The position numbers were made by a program, and so were the translations under genes. A stretch of 64,000 bases of DNA, taken from Streptococcus oralis subsp. dentisani (lineage in GTDB: Bacteria; Bacillota; Bacilli; Lactobacillales; Streptococcaceae). Positions 8,548 through 17,433 of the stretch are shown here, one piece after another (the stretch's first letter is position 1; the number at the start of each line of letters is the position of its first letter). The stretch is from the NCBI RefSeq assembly GCF_007475365.1, contig NZ_CP034442.1, positions 1,116,001-1,180,000 on the forward strand. Reading direction: 5' to 3'. The notes below the pieces were generated by a model. That model was not told where the DNA came from and did no database searches. It worked only from the letters and a program-made list of their open reading frames with translations.

Positions 8548-9114
8548 TTAAAAACTCTCTACTCTTTTAAACTGTTCTTTGTACTTATTTATAAAATTCT
8601 TAATTTCTTCAGAAAATTTGACATTTTCTTGTTTCTTAGTATTGATTTTACTTCTATTATCAAAATTAAACGAATTACCTTTTTCAAAAGGACGTCCATT
8701 TCGAAAGTATATTGCTTTTGTTTCAACTGCAAATGCTTTCTCTATAGCTTTTCTCTCTTTATCTTTTGTCTCCCCTGAAATAAAAATAAATTTAAAATTT
8801 TTGAACTTTCTTTTAATCTCCTCTCCATATAAGAACTCTCTATATGATGTAATTACCCTATATGAAAACAACTCTTCTTTAAAATAATTTACATACATAC
8901 GTTCATTCAGTTCATCTTTAATCCCTTCCGTTAAGAATTTTTGAGCAGCCTCAACATCATCTTTAATACTATACATCTTTTGTCCAACCTGTAGACAGTA
9001 ATAAGTTTCGTTGTTTGAATCTTTTCTCATTCCAAATAAAGCCCATACCCCAGGTACATTAAATTCATGTATGTTTTCTTCTGTTATTAATATTAAATCG
9101 GCAAATAAATCCAT
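8548..9114 (-). CDS. GIY-YIG-like nuclease, small (188 aa)
   Basis: First gene of a two-gene minus-strand operon. The pattern fits the GIY-YIG fold: PGVWALFG at 21-28 stands where GIY occurs, CLQVGQ at 40-45 where YIG occurs, a basic helix lies around 90-105, then a conserved Glu in RKAIEKAFA (Glu 125), and a late Asn in YFRNGRPF (Asn 139). The first two motifs are variant, so activity is uncertain. The C-terminal 45 residues are charged and helical. The ribosome binding site is weak. Association with an HEPN protein inside a defence-rich element suggests a nucleic-acid-degrading pair. No substrate can be assigned. Confidence 0.6.
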   Translation of the reverse strand: MDLFADLILITEENIHEFNVPGVWALFGMRKDSNNETYYCLQVGQKMYSIKDDVEAAQKFLTEGIKDELNERMYVNYFKEELFSYRVITSYREFLYGEEIKRKFKNFKFIFISGETKDKERKAIEKAFAVETKAIYFRNGRPFEKGNSFNFDNRSKINTKKQENVKFSEEIKNFINKYKEQFKRVESF

Positions 9115-9287
9115 AATTTCATTGCTCTTGTATAAACTTAAATACTTAATATTAGTTTATTATAATCAGTCTCTCATTTCAACTCTTAAATGCTGATTCA
9201 ATTGAATAATATGAAAAATCAATAAGTGCTAACTAAAAATTTTAACAAATACTCACTTACTTTATAAATACTTACTGTAATATATAG

Positions 9288-9494
9288 ATGTTTGCAGAAA
9301 GTGAGAATATTATGGAAGAACAAAGAAACTGGAAAAAAGATTTTTTACCTTTAAGAAAGGACCTGTATTATATATTTTTAGAGAGCACTTTCAAACCTTA
9401 TCAAGAGGCTCATACTAACAAGATCTATTTTGAGTTTATACCATCCCAGCTTGAAATAAGTTTTATAGAGGAAATTGCTCGGGAAAAGTCCTAG
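9288..9494 (+). CDS. Short open frame of unknown function, possibly a gene remnant
   Basis: A 68-codon frame (internal ATG at 9312 possible) with no recognised domain. It ends at a TAG, but the same frame continues uninterrupted into the integrase stub that stops at 9638. The whole 9288-9638 stretch may therefore be one fused, broken gene. No good ribosome binding site is visible. The protein texture (RKDLYYIFLEST, KIYFEFIPSQLEISF) is plausible but does not match integrase. Confidence 0.35.
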   Translation: MFAESENIMEEQRNWKKDFLPLRKDLYYIFLESTFKPYQEAHTNKIYFEFIPSQLEISFIEEIAREKS

Positions 9495-9551
9495 TTTACA
9501 AATGATAACAATCAAGATGACAACCCTCGCGAAAACGCCGAGAAAATTAAT

Positions 9552-9638
9552 AAACAAATTACAAAAACATATATAAATACAACTGATATAGTTAATAAGA
9601 CAGTTGGTGAGATTACTTTTAGAAATCTTAAAAAATAA
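9552..9638 (+). pseudogene. Integrase remnant: last ~26 codons of a tyrosine recombinase
   Basis: The frame reads ITKTYINTTDIV, then VGEITFRNLKK and a stop. The intact integrase at 31090-32307 ends TTKTYVNTSNVI, then VGEIAFRNLKK and a stop: 16 of the last 26 residues are identical with no gap, including the region around the catalytic Tyr. Nothing upstream resembles integrase, so most of the gene has been deleted. It is on the same strand as the intact integrase but farther from its att site, because the 267-residue gene lies between. This shows the left segment once had its own rpsI-type integrase. Confidence 0.82.
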
Positions 9639-9717
9639 TAAAATAAATCAATAAATTATTTACATTTTTCCTACCACTAATTATTTTTCGTTTAAATCAT
9701 CTGATTGCAAAAATAAT

Positions 9718-10521
9718 TTATTTCCCAACAAATTCTACTTTCATACCATTCCCTAATTCTTGCAGATAGAGCTTTCTATCTTCTACTCTGTGTTGATTTA
9801 CAATTTCCTTTATTTCTTCTGAAGCATTAGTCTCCGTACTCGACCATTTATATCTTCTACTATCATCAAAAAATCTCATTTCAAAAGTCTTATCCTTACA
9901 TTGCTTTCGAGTTTTAAGACCTATCTCACTTATTTTCAAACTTATCAAAAATTCCTCTGCTATTGATCTGACAGCCTGATAAATAGGATTATTTTCTGGA
10001 GTCTGATCGAAATTATCCATAATACCAAGAGAATTTTGTTTTGATAACAAGAAAAAAGATTCCTTTAGTTCAGGGTCAACATGTGCACCACCATCATTAT
10101 TTGCTACAAAAAGAATAATATCCTTTCTAGTAAAAACATTACTCTTATCGTCAAATATCACTTCATTCCACCAGTCATCAAATGTATAACAAAAATAACG
10201 ATTATCCTTATCATAAATAATATTTGGTAAATACTGGATACCATCAGGACAAAGCTGTAGTGTTAATAATGTCCATGATGTCAATAAATTAGCAGGATTA
10301 TAAAAACTGCTAGACGAAAAATATATTAAATTAATACCTATTTGTCTTACCAAGGACTTAGAATACTTAGTTTCATGCAGTAATATTCTTAAACAAGAAG
10401 CGATTCGTCTTGCTTCATTTTCACTACCATTATCAAATTCATTAACCTCTCTAATCAAAAAATTAATTTGATCATCCCAATATTCTTTCAGTTCATTCTT
10501 TTTTCTCTTATACTTCACCAT
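9718..10521 (-). CDS. Protein of unknown function with a DGGAHVD motif (267 aa)
   Basis: A soluble 267-residue protein that I cannot name. The N-terminal part is helical, with ARRIASCLRILLHETKYSKS at about 37-56, reminiscent of HEPN-like helical bundles. A WW-containing segment (FDDWWNE, near 114-120) is followed by TRKDIILFVANNDGGAHVDP at 131-150, a striking block that I believe recurs in unrelated bacteria as an uncharacterised family. No membrane segment or signal peptide is present. It lies alone between the integrase stub and the middle att copy, which is the usual place for cargo next to the recombination end. A defence role is only a guess from the neighbourhood. Confidence 0.6.
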   Translation of the reverse strand: MVKYKRKKNELKEYWDDQINFLIREVNEFDNGSENEARRIASCLRILLHETKYSKSLVRQIGINLIYFSSSSFYNPANLLTSWTLLTLQLCPDGIQYLPNIIYDKDNRYFCYTFDDWWNEVIFDDKSNVFTRKDIILFVANNDGGAHVDPELKESFFLLSKQNSLGIMDNFDQTPENNPIYQAVRSIAEEFLISLKISEIGLKTRKQCKDKTFEMRFFDDSRRYKWSSTETNASEEIKEIVNQHRVEDRKLYLQELGNGMKVEFVGK

Positions 10522-10694
10522 AAAAAATGAAAACCTCCATAAAATCTATTACTTATCTTAGTATTTTATAAATTAGAATAAGTACTTAAATTTTTAACAA
10601 CCTTTAAATATATTATACTACTAATAAGAAGAAATTTAAACTTTAAATTAATTTTAAAGATTGAAAAGTAATCAGGGAAATTCTTGATTTTTAA

Positions 10695-10733
10695 ACAAAA
10701 AAAGACATCCAAGAGATAATTCTTGAATGTCTG
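10695..10733 (-). terminator. Terminator attached to the middle rpsI 3'-end copy
   Basis: AGACATCCAAGA / TCTTGAATGTCT arms with a 6-base loop. On the minus strand a T run follows, about 20 bases after the S9 stop codon encoded in the att copy. The sequence differs from the terminator at rpsI, so it came with an element. Confidence 0.8.
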
Positions 10734-10770
10734 TAAACGTTGATATAATCGTATTGATTAACGTTTTGAG

Positions 10771-10805
10771 AATTGTGATGCTTTACGAGCTTTCTTAAGA
10801 CCTGG
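10771..10805 (-). repeat. Middle attachment-site copy (att 2), rpsI 3' end
   Basis: A perfect 35-bp match to 2525-2559 and 32584-32618, beginning AATTGTGATGCTTTACGAGC on the + strand. On the minus strand it encodes [11 protein letters not shown], and the following bases, though different in DNA sequence, still complete FSKR and a stop. It marks the junction between the two tandem elements. Confidence 0.9.
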
Positions 10806-11176
10806 TTGGATACATTTATATTTGAATAAGTTTCAAAATCCCCTTTAAATCAGCGTTTCTCCGCTTTTTTTAGAAAACTAATTTCATCTAATTTGAATAA
10901 GTTTCAATTAAATGGTGTGAATTTTACCCTAAAAATACACAAATTGAGCTAGATTTTACCAAAAAGTTCACACCATTTGAATTATTATTGTTTTGTACAT
11001 TTGATATACGGAATACAATATAAATTATCGCAAATATCTTTCAATATACTCTATGAAGATACAAGGTTCTATACTGCTACAGCTTAACCAGTTATGCATC
11101 AGATAGATAGTCCAATTTCTGCAAAAAATTGATTCATAGAAATACATCTACCTACTATTTTAATATTTTATCAAAT
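10806..11176. repeat. Left arm-site region: direct and inverted repeats
   Basis: No gene is present. A 16-bp perfect direct repeat TTTGAATAAGTTTCAA occurs at 10821-10836 and 10892-10907. AAATGGTGTGAA at 10911-10922 is inverted at 10967-10978 (TTCACACCATTT), and GATTTTACC-type repeats lie between. The same GGTGTGAATTTT string occurs just after the integrase gene at 32333-32343. Repeats of this kind beside an att core are typical integrase or excisionase binding sites. Confidence 0.6.
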
Positions 11177-11201
11177 AAAAAATCGGTATTTTTTACCGAT
11201 T
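11177..11201 (-). terminator. Terminator overlapping the stop of the LacI-type gene
   Basis: AATCGGTA / TACCGATT arms with a T-rich loop. On the minus strand the hairpin is followed by TTTTTT. The first bases include the end of the stop codon. Confidence 0.8.
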
Positions 11202-12201
11202 AAAAGCTTTGTCTTCTAATAATTTTTGAAGATATTTCAACGGATTCTATATTTTCACCGTTAATGATTGCTAAAACACCTTCTATCATTTTTTGGGCTA
11301 ACATAGCATAATTAGGAGAAATAGTAGACAGAGCTGGAGTATAATATTGCGAAATAGGAATATTATCGAATCCAATTATTGAAATATCATCAGGAATGGT
11401 AATCCCCTTCTCATAGCACGCACGAATCAGCCCTTGAACCTTCTCATCCCCAGAAACAAATATCATATCCGGATGATTTTGATTAGATAAATTATTTATA
11501 GCATATGAATAAACTGAATCAATTGTAGTTAAACCATAAATAACTTGCAAATCCATTAAATAATTTTTATCAGTCAAAAAAGTACGAATACCTTTTTCAC
11601 GATCCTTATTAACAAGAGATTCCCCTCCCATAAGTAACAACATACTTTTAATATTCTCTTTTGTTACTAATTCCATCATATCATAAGTGGCTTGAAAATT
11701 GTTATTAGATACATAAACAACATCAGGTGTTCGAGATTCTCCAAAAACTATAAAAGGCATATTATTTTTCTGTAAATAATTAATCCGAATATCGTCTTTA
11801 CTTTCATAAAATACTATTACTCCATCTATTAAGCTTCCTGTACTTGAAATTATTGAATTCCTAATCGTATCTTCTTCACCAAAGTATTCAACAATAGCGT
11901 TTACACCAAACTCTTTACAAGTTTGTAGAACTCTATCTAGTAAAGTTTGAAACCAAATCAAGGGAAAAGAATCAATCTTTTTAACGGAAATCAAAATGTT
12001 TGTAGTTTCTTTCTTAGTCAAATTTTTTGCATATGCATTTGGAACATACGACAACTCATCAATGACTTTTTGAATAGCTCGATAAGTTTCTTCTTTTACC
12101 TTTTCACCACCGTTAATAACACGTGAAACAGTTTTTGGAGAAAAACCTGATAAATGCGCAATATCATAAATAGTTACCTTTTTATCGTTTAAATTTTTCA
12201 C
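11200..12201 (-). CDS. LacI/GalR-family transcriptional regulator
   Basis: A 333-residue regulator with a start at GTG 12201 preceded by GGAGG. The LacI-type HTH is at about 8-55 (VTIYDIAHLSGFSPKTVSRV, then INGGEKV), followed by the hinge (YVPNAYAKNLT) and a periplasmic-binding-protein-like effector domain at about 65-330. Family members bind palindromes with a central CG and release them on binding a sugar or related ligand. It closes the cargo block, on the same strand as the ABC importer. Candidate operators with the right symmetry lie at 18115-18128 and 24487-24504. The gene corresponds in position to the LacI-type gene next to the equivalent pneumococcal locus (from memory). The ligand is unknown. 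Confidence 0.85.
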   Translation of the reverse strand: MKNLNDKKVTIYDIAHLSGFSPKTVSRVINGGEKVKEETYRAIQKVIDELSYVPNAYAKNLTKKETTNILISVKKIDSFPLIWFQTLLDRVLQTCKEFGVNAIVEYFGEEDTIRNSIISSTGSLIDGVIVFYESKDDIRINYLQKNNMPFIVFGESRTPDVVYVSNNNFQATYDMMELVTKENIKSMLLLMGGESLVNKDREKGIRTFLTDKNYLMDLQVIYGLTTIDSVYSYAINNLSNQNHPDMIFVSGDEKVQGLIRACYEKGITIPDDISIIGFDNIPISQYYTPALSTISPNYAMLAQKMIEGVLAIINGENIESVEISSKIIRRQSF

Positions 12202-12329
12202 TTTAGTCCTCCATTTATGATTTATCTAATTTTATTATACAATATTTACTTTTTTTAACAAGAGAATTTAGTAAAATATTTTAATGTATCTTAACAAAAC
12301 TTTAATTTCAAAATTTTCTATTTTATACT

Positions 12330-12692
12330 CTATTCTTCCGATTCAAAAAAATAACATTGACAATTAAAATTTTTATTCTTTACAATTTTTTCTACTTCAC
12401 AACTGATAAACTTGTATGAAAATAACTTACCACGAAAATATAAAAAATCATTTTCGGTAAAATCCATTGAAACTATAAAAGTATCTAATAACATTTGGAC
12501 ATAGCAGTCTAAGATCGGAATAATCTTTTCCTTAACAATAACTTTTGCTAATATATCATCAGCTGGTAAAGAAGACGAAAATACAATTTCACAAATATCA
12601 TAAAAAGAATGAAATCTATATACTTGCACTAAAGAATTATATTCAAAATACGTTATTCTTCCACAGTCAAAATTAATATTATATACCTTCAT
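12330..12692 (-). CDS. Hypothetical protein (120 aa)
   Basis: A soluble 120-residue protein rich in aromatic residues (FDCGRITYFEYNSLVQVYRF, FYDICEIVFSS), with no recognised domain. It sits between the LacI-type regulator and the terminator that closes the mgtC/ABC operon, on the same strand. It has the texture of a real gene: few rare codons and an even composition. I recognise no homologue with a known role. A link to the regulator or the importer is suggested only by position. Confidence 0.6.
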   Translation of the reverse strand: MKVYNINFDCGRITYFEYNSLVQVYRFHSFYDICEIVFSSSLPADDILAKVIVKEKIIPILDCYVQMLLDTFIVSMDFTENDFLYFRGKLFSYKFISCEVEKIVKNKNFNCQCYFFESEE

Positions 12693-12741
12693 TTATGTTT
12701 ATCCTTATACTTTGCAAATAATTTCGAGTCAATTATCACCT

Positions 12742-12780
12742 AAAAAACAAAGGGACAAGAATAACTGCCCCTTTGTTTAT
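12742..12780 (-). terminator. Terminator of the ABC importer / mgtC operon
   Basis: ACAAAGGG / CCCTTTGT arms. The hairpin is followed on the minus strand by a T run, directly after the mgtC stop. Confidence 0.8.
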
Positions 12781-12786
12781 TCTATA

Positions 12787-13497
12787 TCAACTAACTTCTT
12801 CCACATAAATAACACCAACAATATTTGCTATTTCTTCCATTAGTTTAAGATGTTCAAACTTACCTGAAAGTTCTAGAGTCATAAATGATGCTATTCTTTT
12901 GTCTGGAACATCAAAATATTCAATTCTTTCAGAATTAACATCTCCAAAAGCAGTTCTTGAATCATTCAATCGAATTCCATTTTCTGCACAATAAACTAAT
13001 ACTCGATTATATGCCTCAGTAGATTTAACTACAATATATAATTCAATAACTTTTGAACGACTTTGAAGATATTTTTTTAAAGGCTGAAACATAGAAATCA
13101 CACTCCACACAGAAATAGCTACTAACAGAGCACCTTCATAAAAACCTACTCCAATAGCTAAACCTATTCCTGCAGAAGCCCAAATTCCTGCTGCAGTTGT
13201 CAGACCCGTAACCTTCTTTTTATCTGTGATAAGAATTGTTCCAGCTCCAAGAAAACCAACACCAGAAATAACTTGAGCACCTAAACGTGTCGGATCTCCT
13301 GTTCCAAACTTATAAGATACAAATTCATTAGTCATCATAATCAAACAAGCAGCCATACAAACGATACTATGTGTACGAATACCTGCTGGTTGAGATTTAC
13401 TTCCTCTTTCTAAGCCAATAATACTTCCAATGACCAAAGACAACACGACTCTAATAATAATTTCAATGTATGATAGTCCCATGCTGGATGATTGCAT
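12787..13497 (-). CDS. MgtC/SapB-family membrane protein
   Basis: A 236-residue protein. The N-terminal 135 residues are membrane segments with the MgtC signatures LVIGSIIGLERG, GIRTHSIVCMAACLIM, and SGVGFLGAGTIL with TGLTTAAGIWASAGIG. The C-terminal 90 residues form an ACT-like cytoplasmic domain. MgtC proteins influence Mg homeostasis, ATP synthase and phosphate physiology. The gene is two bases from the permease stop and clearly in the same operon, which hints that the importer may handle a phosphate-containing or metal-linked substrate. Confidence 0.88.
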   Translation of the reverse strand: MQSSSMGLSYIEIIIRVVLSLVIGSIIGLERGSKSQPAGIRTHSIVCMAACLIMMTNEFVSYKFGTGDPTRLGAQVISGVGFLGAGTILITDKKKVTGLTTAAGIWASAGIGLAIGVGFYEGALLVAISVWSVISMFQPLKKYLQSRSKVIELYIVVKSTEAYNRVLVYCAENGIRLNDSRTAFGDVNSERIEYFDVPDKRIASFMTLELSGKFEHLKLMEEIANIVGVIYVEEVS

Positions 13498-13499
13498 TA

Positions 13500-15191
13500 C
13501 TATTTCCTTTTCTTACCACGCGGTCTCTGTGTGAAGTACAATACAGTCCCTGAAATAATCATTAGAACAATTGTATAAACAAATACAAGAGCTTGTGCAT
13601 TAGATGTTGCTGTTTCATCACCTGCAGAACGAATCGTAATACCTAATGGTTGAGCCAATGGATGATAAAGGAATACAGATAAATCGAAATCGGTCAATAA
13701 AGAGTTAAAGTTGAGTGCGATAACAGAAAGAACTACCGGCAAGATGAAAGGAATAATAACCTTCATCATTGTGTAAAATGGTGAAGCCCCCATACTTCTA
13801 GCAGCATCCTCCATCTCATCATCAACACTAAATAAGATTGCACGTACCATTCTATAAGAGAATGGTATTTTTACAACAATATAAGCGATTAGCAAAATTA
13901 CTAAACTACCAACTAGAATCTGGTTAAAGACTAAAAGTTGAGGTTGGTTGAAAGTGAACAATAAACTAACTGCTAGAAGTGTACTTGGTAATAGCCAAGG
14001 AAGAAGAGCTCCGTATTCGAACAAGAAATCAAATCGAGCTTTATGTTTACGAACTACTCGCGCAAACACAACAGCAAGAACTGTTGCAGTAGTTGCTGCA
14101 ATGATAGAATATATAAAGCTGACTAGGAATGGAGAAAACGCAACACTATTACTAAAGAACAATCTGTAATTATCAAGAGTAAAGTTTGATAATGATAAGT
14201 TTCCTGACTGTATTGCAACTGGGTCAGTAAATGAATACAATACAATGAAAATCAATGGTAACATGAAAACAGTGAACAAAGCATAAGCAACAATATGAGC
14301 AATGATATTCCATGGTTTAGATGTGATTTTTTGTTTTTTCAAAGGTGCTTTCGTTTTAGAAATAGAAATATAATTTCCGCCTTTTTCGATCTTGTTCATA
14401 ATAGTAAGCAAAATCGTAGTGGCAATACCCAAAATAATTGCTAGAAAGGCGGCTAAGTCACGAGAATTTCCCATTCCAGCAAATGTTATGATCATTGGGT
14501 TAATAGTTTGGAATTCTTTCCCACCAACAATCATAGGTGCTGCTACTGCTGATAACCCACTTAGAAAAACCATAATTGTCAGAGCGAATAAAGTAGGAAT
14601 TAGAGTTGGCAATACTACTTTTCTAAACACTGTAAATGGTTTTGCACCCATATTACGTGCAGCTTCAATAGTATGATAGTCTACACTTCGAATTGTATTA
14701 GTTAGGAATAAGGTGTGATTAGCAGTACCAGAAAATGTCATAATAAATAGAACTGCACCATAACCAATAAACCAGTTAGGATCTAAAGATGGAATAATAC
14801 TTTGTAAAAATTTGGTAATCATGCCATATGGTCCATAAACGAATTTATAACCAGTAGCCAAAACTACTCCACCGTAGATTAGTGACGTCATGTATCCTAG
14901 TTTTAATATTTTAGCTCCTTTAATATCAAAATATTCTGTAAACAATACACAAAGTACACCAACAACATTAACAGTTATAATTAGTGAGAATGCTAACTTG
15001 AAACTGTTAAAAATACTCTGAATCGCACGTTGAGATTTAAAAGCTCGTTGTACGACATCAAGTGAAAACTCCCCACCTTTCACAAATACATTAACTACTA
15101 AATCAAAGTTTGGATAAATGATGAAAGTTACCAAGAACCAGATTAAGCCTAAACGAATGAGCCAATCTTTCCAATTTAATTTATGACGCAT
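13500..15191 (-). CDS. ABC importer permease, two fused membrane domains
   Basis: A 563-residue inner-membrane protein containing two copies of the binding-protein-dependent permease domain (about 55-270 and 330-560), each with an EAA loop: [20 protein letters not shown] and [20 protein letters not shown]. Such double permeases are typical of iron(III)-type and phosphonate-type importers. A single gene therefore supplies both halves of the channel. The ATPase stop lies 11 bases upstream, and mgtC follows after two bases. The substrate cannot be read from the sequence. Ferric iron, 2-aminoethylphosphonate or a sugar phosphate are all possible for this class. Confidence 0.88.
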   Translation of the reverse strand: MRHKLNWKDWLIRLGLIWFLVTFIIYPNFDLVVNVFVKGGEFSLDVVQRAFKSQRAIQSIFNSFKLAFSLIITVNVVGVLCVLFTEYFDIKGAKILKLGYMTSLIYGGVVLATGYKFVYGPYGMITKFLQSIIPSLDPNWFIGYGAVLFIMTFSGTANHTLFLTNTIRSVDYHTIEAARNMGAKPFTVFRKVVLPTLIPTLFALTIMVFLSGLSAVAAPMIVGGKEFQTINPMIITFAGMGNSRDLAAFLAIILGIATTILLTIMNKIEKGGNYISISKTKAPLKKQKITSKPWNIIAHIVAYALFTVFMLPLIFIVLYSFTDPVAIQSGNLSLSNFTLDNYRLFFSNSVAFSPFLVSFIYSIIAATTATVLAVVFARVVRKHKARFDFLFEYGALLPWLLPSTLLAVSLLFTFNQPQLLVFNQILVGSLVILLIAYIVVKIPFSYRMVRAILFSVDDEMEDAARSMGASPFYTMMKVIIPFILPVVLSVIALNFNSLLTDFDLSVFLYHPLAQPLGITIRSAGDETATSNAQALVFVYTIVLMIISGTVLYFTQRPRGKKRK

Positions 15192-15202
15192 ACTGCACCT
15201 CC

Positions 15203-16213
15203 TTAAAATTGCAGAACGTCTGATGGTGTGATAAATAATTCCACACTTTCTCCGACAGATCTAATAGCTGACTGACTATCGATACTTGTTACATTAAGAA
15301 TTTGATTTTCAGATACCTGAACAGTATAGTGAATTGTAACTCCTGAAAATTCCACATCAATAATTGAACCTTTTAAGACAAAATCCTGATCCGTTTCACG
15401 TTTGAAGCGAACTTTTTCTAAACGAATGTAACCTTTTTTATCTTCCAAAAGAACATGAGCATTATTTAGAAGAATTCCGTGAACAGTTTCATCTGTAAGT
15501 ACGTTAATGTCTCCAATGAAATCACATACAAATTCTGTTTGAGAATTATGATAAATTTCTACTGGTGTTCCCACTTGTTCAATAAAACCATTATTAAAAA
15601 CAGCAATCCTATCAGATAGCGTTAACGCTTCCTCTTGGTCATGTGTAACATATAGAGTCGTAATTCCCAATTCTTTTTGAAGACGTTTCAACTCTTTTCT
15701 CAAATCCACACGTAATTTTGCATCTAGGTTTGACAAGGGTTCATCCAAACATAGGATTTTAGGTTCCAGAACAAGAGCACGAGCTAAAGCTACACGCTGC
15801 TGTTGTCCTCCAGATAATTCTGAAACGTTACGTTGCAATTGTTGATCTGAAATCTTAATTTTAGCAGCCACTGCAGAAACCTTGGCTTTAATAACATCTG
15901 GAGCAACTTTTTTAACCTTTAGACCGAATGCAATATTATCAAAAACTGTCATTGTTGGAAATAGTGCGTAAGATTGGAATACGATCCCGATTCCACGTTT
16001 TTCTGGCTCCATATGAGTAACATCTTTCCCATTAACCTCAATGCTTCCAGATGAAGGGTCTAAAAAACCTACCAAAGCTCTCAAAGTTGTTGATTTACCG
16101 CATCCAGATGGTCCAAGGAAGGTAAAGAATTCTCCTTCCTTAATATCTAAATTTAGATTATCAATCGCGATAAAATCACCGTATTTAATTTGAATGTTAT
16201 CAAATTTAATCAT
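15203..16213 (-). CDS. ABC importer ATP-binding protein (CUT1/FbpC-type)
   Basis: A 336-residue ATPase with Walker [10 protein letters not shown] at 34-42, the signature LSGGQQQR in the middle, Walker [11 protein letters not shown] and a [12 protein letters not shown]-loop, then a C-terminal TOBE-like regulatory domain. It powers the permease encoded next. It lies between the solute-binding protein and the permease in one operon. The class is that of iron, polyamine and phosphonate importers; the substrate is not determined by this subunit. Confidence 0.9.
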   Translation of the reverse strand: MIKFDNIQIKYGDFIAIDNLNLDIKEGEFFTFLGPSGCGKSTTLRALVGFLDPSSGSIEVNGKDVTHMEPEKRGIGIVFQSYALFPTMTVFDNIAFGLKVKKVAPDVIKAKVSAVAAKIKISDQQLQRNVSELSGGQQQRVALARALVLEPKILCLDEPLSNLDAKLRVDLRKELKRLQKELGITTLYVTHDQEEALTLSDRIAVFNNGFIEQVGTPVEIYHNSQTEFVCDFIGDINVLTDETVHGILLNNAHVLLEDKKGYIRLEKVRFKRETDQDFVLKGSIIDVEFSGVTIHYTVQVSENQILNVTSIDSQSAIRSVGESVELFITPSDVLQF

Positions 16214-16316
16214 ATTACTAACTTCCTTTACTTATAAATGAAAAGTCTCTCTTAATTTCTCATGTAGGTTTAGAAACTTTAGAGAGACCTGGAATTTTAA
16301 AAATTACACTTATGCC

Positions 16317-17396
16317 CTATTTTACATATTCTAGTTCAGCTTTTTCAACCCATTCATCCAAATGTTTTCCAACAGCTTCCCAATCAATACTTTGCGGTTT
16401 CACTTGATCAACAAATTTCTTAGTAGCTTCTGGTAACTCTTTCACTGCCTCAGTATTTGCAGGAATAGAACCAAAGTTTTTGCTGTACTCTACTTGAATT
16501 TCTGTTTGACCAAACCAATCAATAAATTCTTTAGCTAAAGCTTGTTTCTTACTAGTATTCAAAATCATTGTTTGTTCAGTTACAAACGGAACACCAATTT
16601 CAGGAGACATTACTTTAAATACAACATTTTGTTCTTTTTGTCCAACTAATGCACCAGAACCCCACATCATACCGTACTGGATTGGGTCGTCCTTATCTAA
16701 CATTTTAACAATTGAACTTTCACCCTTTTGAAGAGTGTACGCATTTTCCAAATATTCTTTAGCTGCTTGCCAACCTTTTTCAGAAACGCCTAATTCTCCT
16801 TTATCATCGAGATAGCGAACAAGGATACTTGCCAAGATCGCACGCCCTGTTCCCCCTGAAAGTCCAGAAATTGAATATTTACCTTTATATTTGCTGCCTA
16901 ACTCAGTCCAATCTTTAGGCATTTCAGTAACATCAGGAGCACCAATCAAGACCAATGGCTGAACAATTACAGGATTGTAGTAGTTATCTTTATCTGATAG
17001 AGATTGGTCAATTTTATCTAACCATTTAGGTTTGTACTGTACCAATAATTTTTGATCTCTAATTTTATTTGAATCAACAGCTCCAATACCAAATACCATA
17101 TCAGCTACTGCATTATTTTTTTCAGCAATAACACGATCGGCCAACTGAGCACCTGGAATGTCAACCATTTTAATATTGAAACCAGCTTCTTTAGCCTTAG
17201 CAGTTAACCAATCCCCACGTCCGTTTGAAACAGAGTTAGAATAAATTACTAATTCTTGGCTCTTGTCAGCTTTTTCTTCTGATTGAGGTGTATCGCTCGA
17301 AGAATTTGATGAATTAGTTGAACCACCTGAACATGCTGCCAATGTTGTAACCGCAACCCCTGCAGCTAAAAACGATAATAATTTAGATTTTTTCAT
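16317..17396 (-). CDS. ABC importer solute-binding lipoprotein
   Basis: A 359-residue lipoprotein with a signal peptide and lipobox TLAAC (Cys 22), then a Ser/Asn-rich linker and a type-2 periplasmic-binding fold of the iron/phosphonate class (ELVIYSNSVSN, QLADRVIAEKNNAVADMVFG, SGLSGGTGRAILAS). It captures the ligand at the cell surface for the fused permease. A 103-base gap separates it from the ATPase gene. The family includes FbpA-like and PhnS-like proteins. The Tyr pair diagnostic of ferric binding is not evident, so the ligand stays open. Confidence 0.88.
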   Translation of the reverse strand: MKKSKLLSFLAAGVAVTTLAACSGGSTNSSNSSSDTPQSEEKADKSQELVIYSNSVSNGRGDWLTAKAKEAGFNIKMVDIPGAQLADRVIAEKNNAVADMVFGIGAVDSNKIRDQKLLVQYKPKWLDKIDQSLSDKDNYYNPVIVQPLVLIGAPDVTEMPKDWTELGSKYKGKYSISGLSGGTGRAILASILVRYLDDKGELGVSEKGWQAAKEYLENAYTLQKGESSIVKMLDKDDPIQYGMMWGSGALVGQKEQNVVFKVMSPEIGVPFVTEQTMILNTSKKQALAKEFIDWFGQTEIQVEYSKNFGSIPANTEAVKELPEATKKFVDQVKPQSIDWEAVGKHLDEWVEKAELEYVK

Positions 17397-17433
17397 ATGA
17401 AATCTCCTTTTTATTTTTAATTATAATTTTATT

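Larger units (their letters stand above)
2525..10805. mobile_element. Left integrative element (about 8.3 kb) at rpsI: defence island with a decayed integrase
   Basis: The segment is bounded by 35-bp copies of the rpsI 3' end at 2525-2559 and 10771-10805. It carries an ATPase/HNH pair, a lipoprotein, a HEPN/GIY-YIG-like pair, an integrase C-terminal stub and a 267-residue protein. It is AT-rich compared with the core genes to its left and right. No intact recombinase, relaxase or conjugation gene is present, so it is probably immobile on its own. It could still be moved in trans, or together with the neighbouring element, by recombination between the outer att copies. The boundaries are seen in sequence; the history is inferred. 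Confidence 0.7.
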
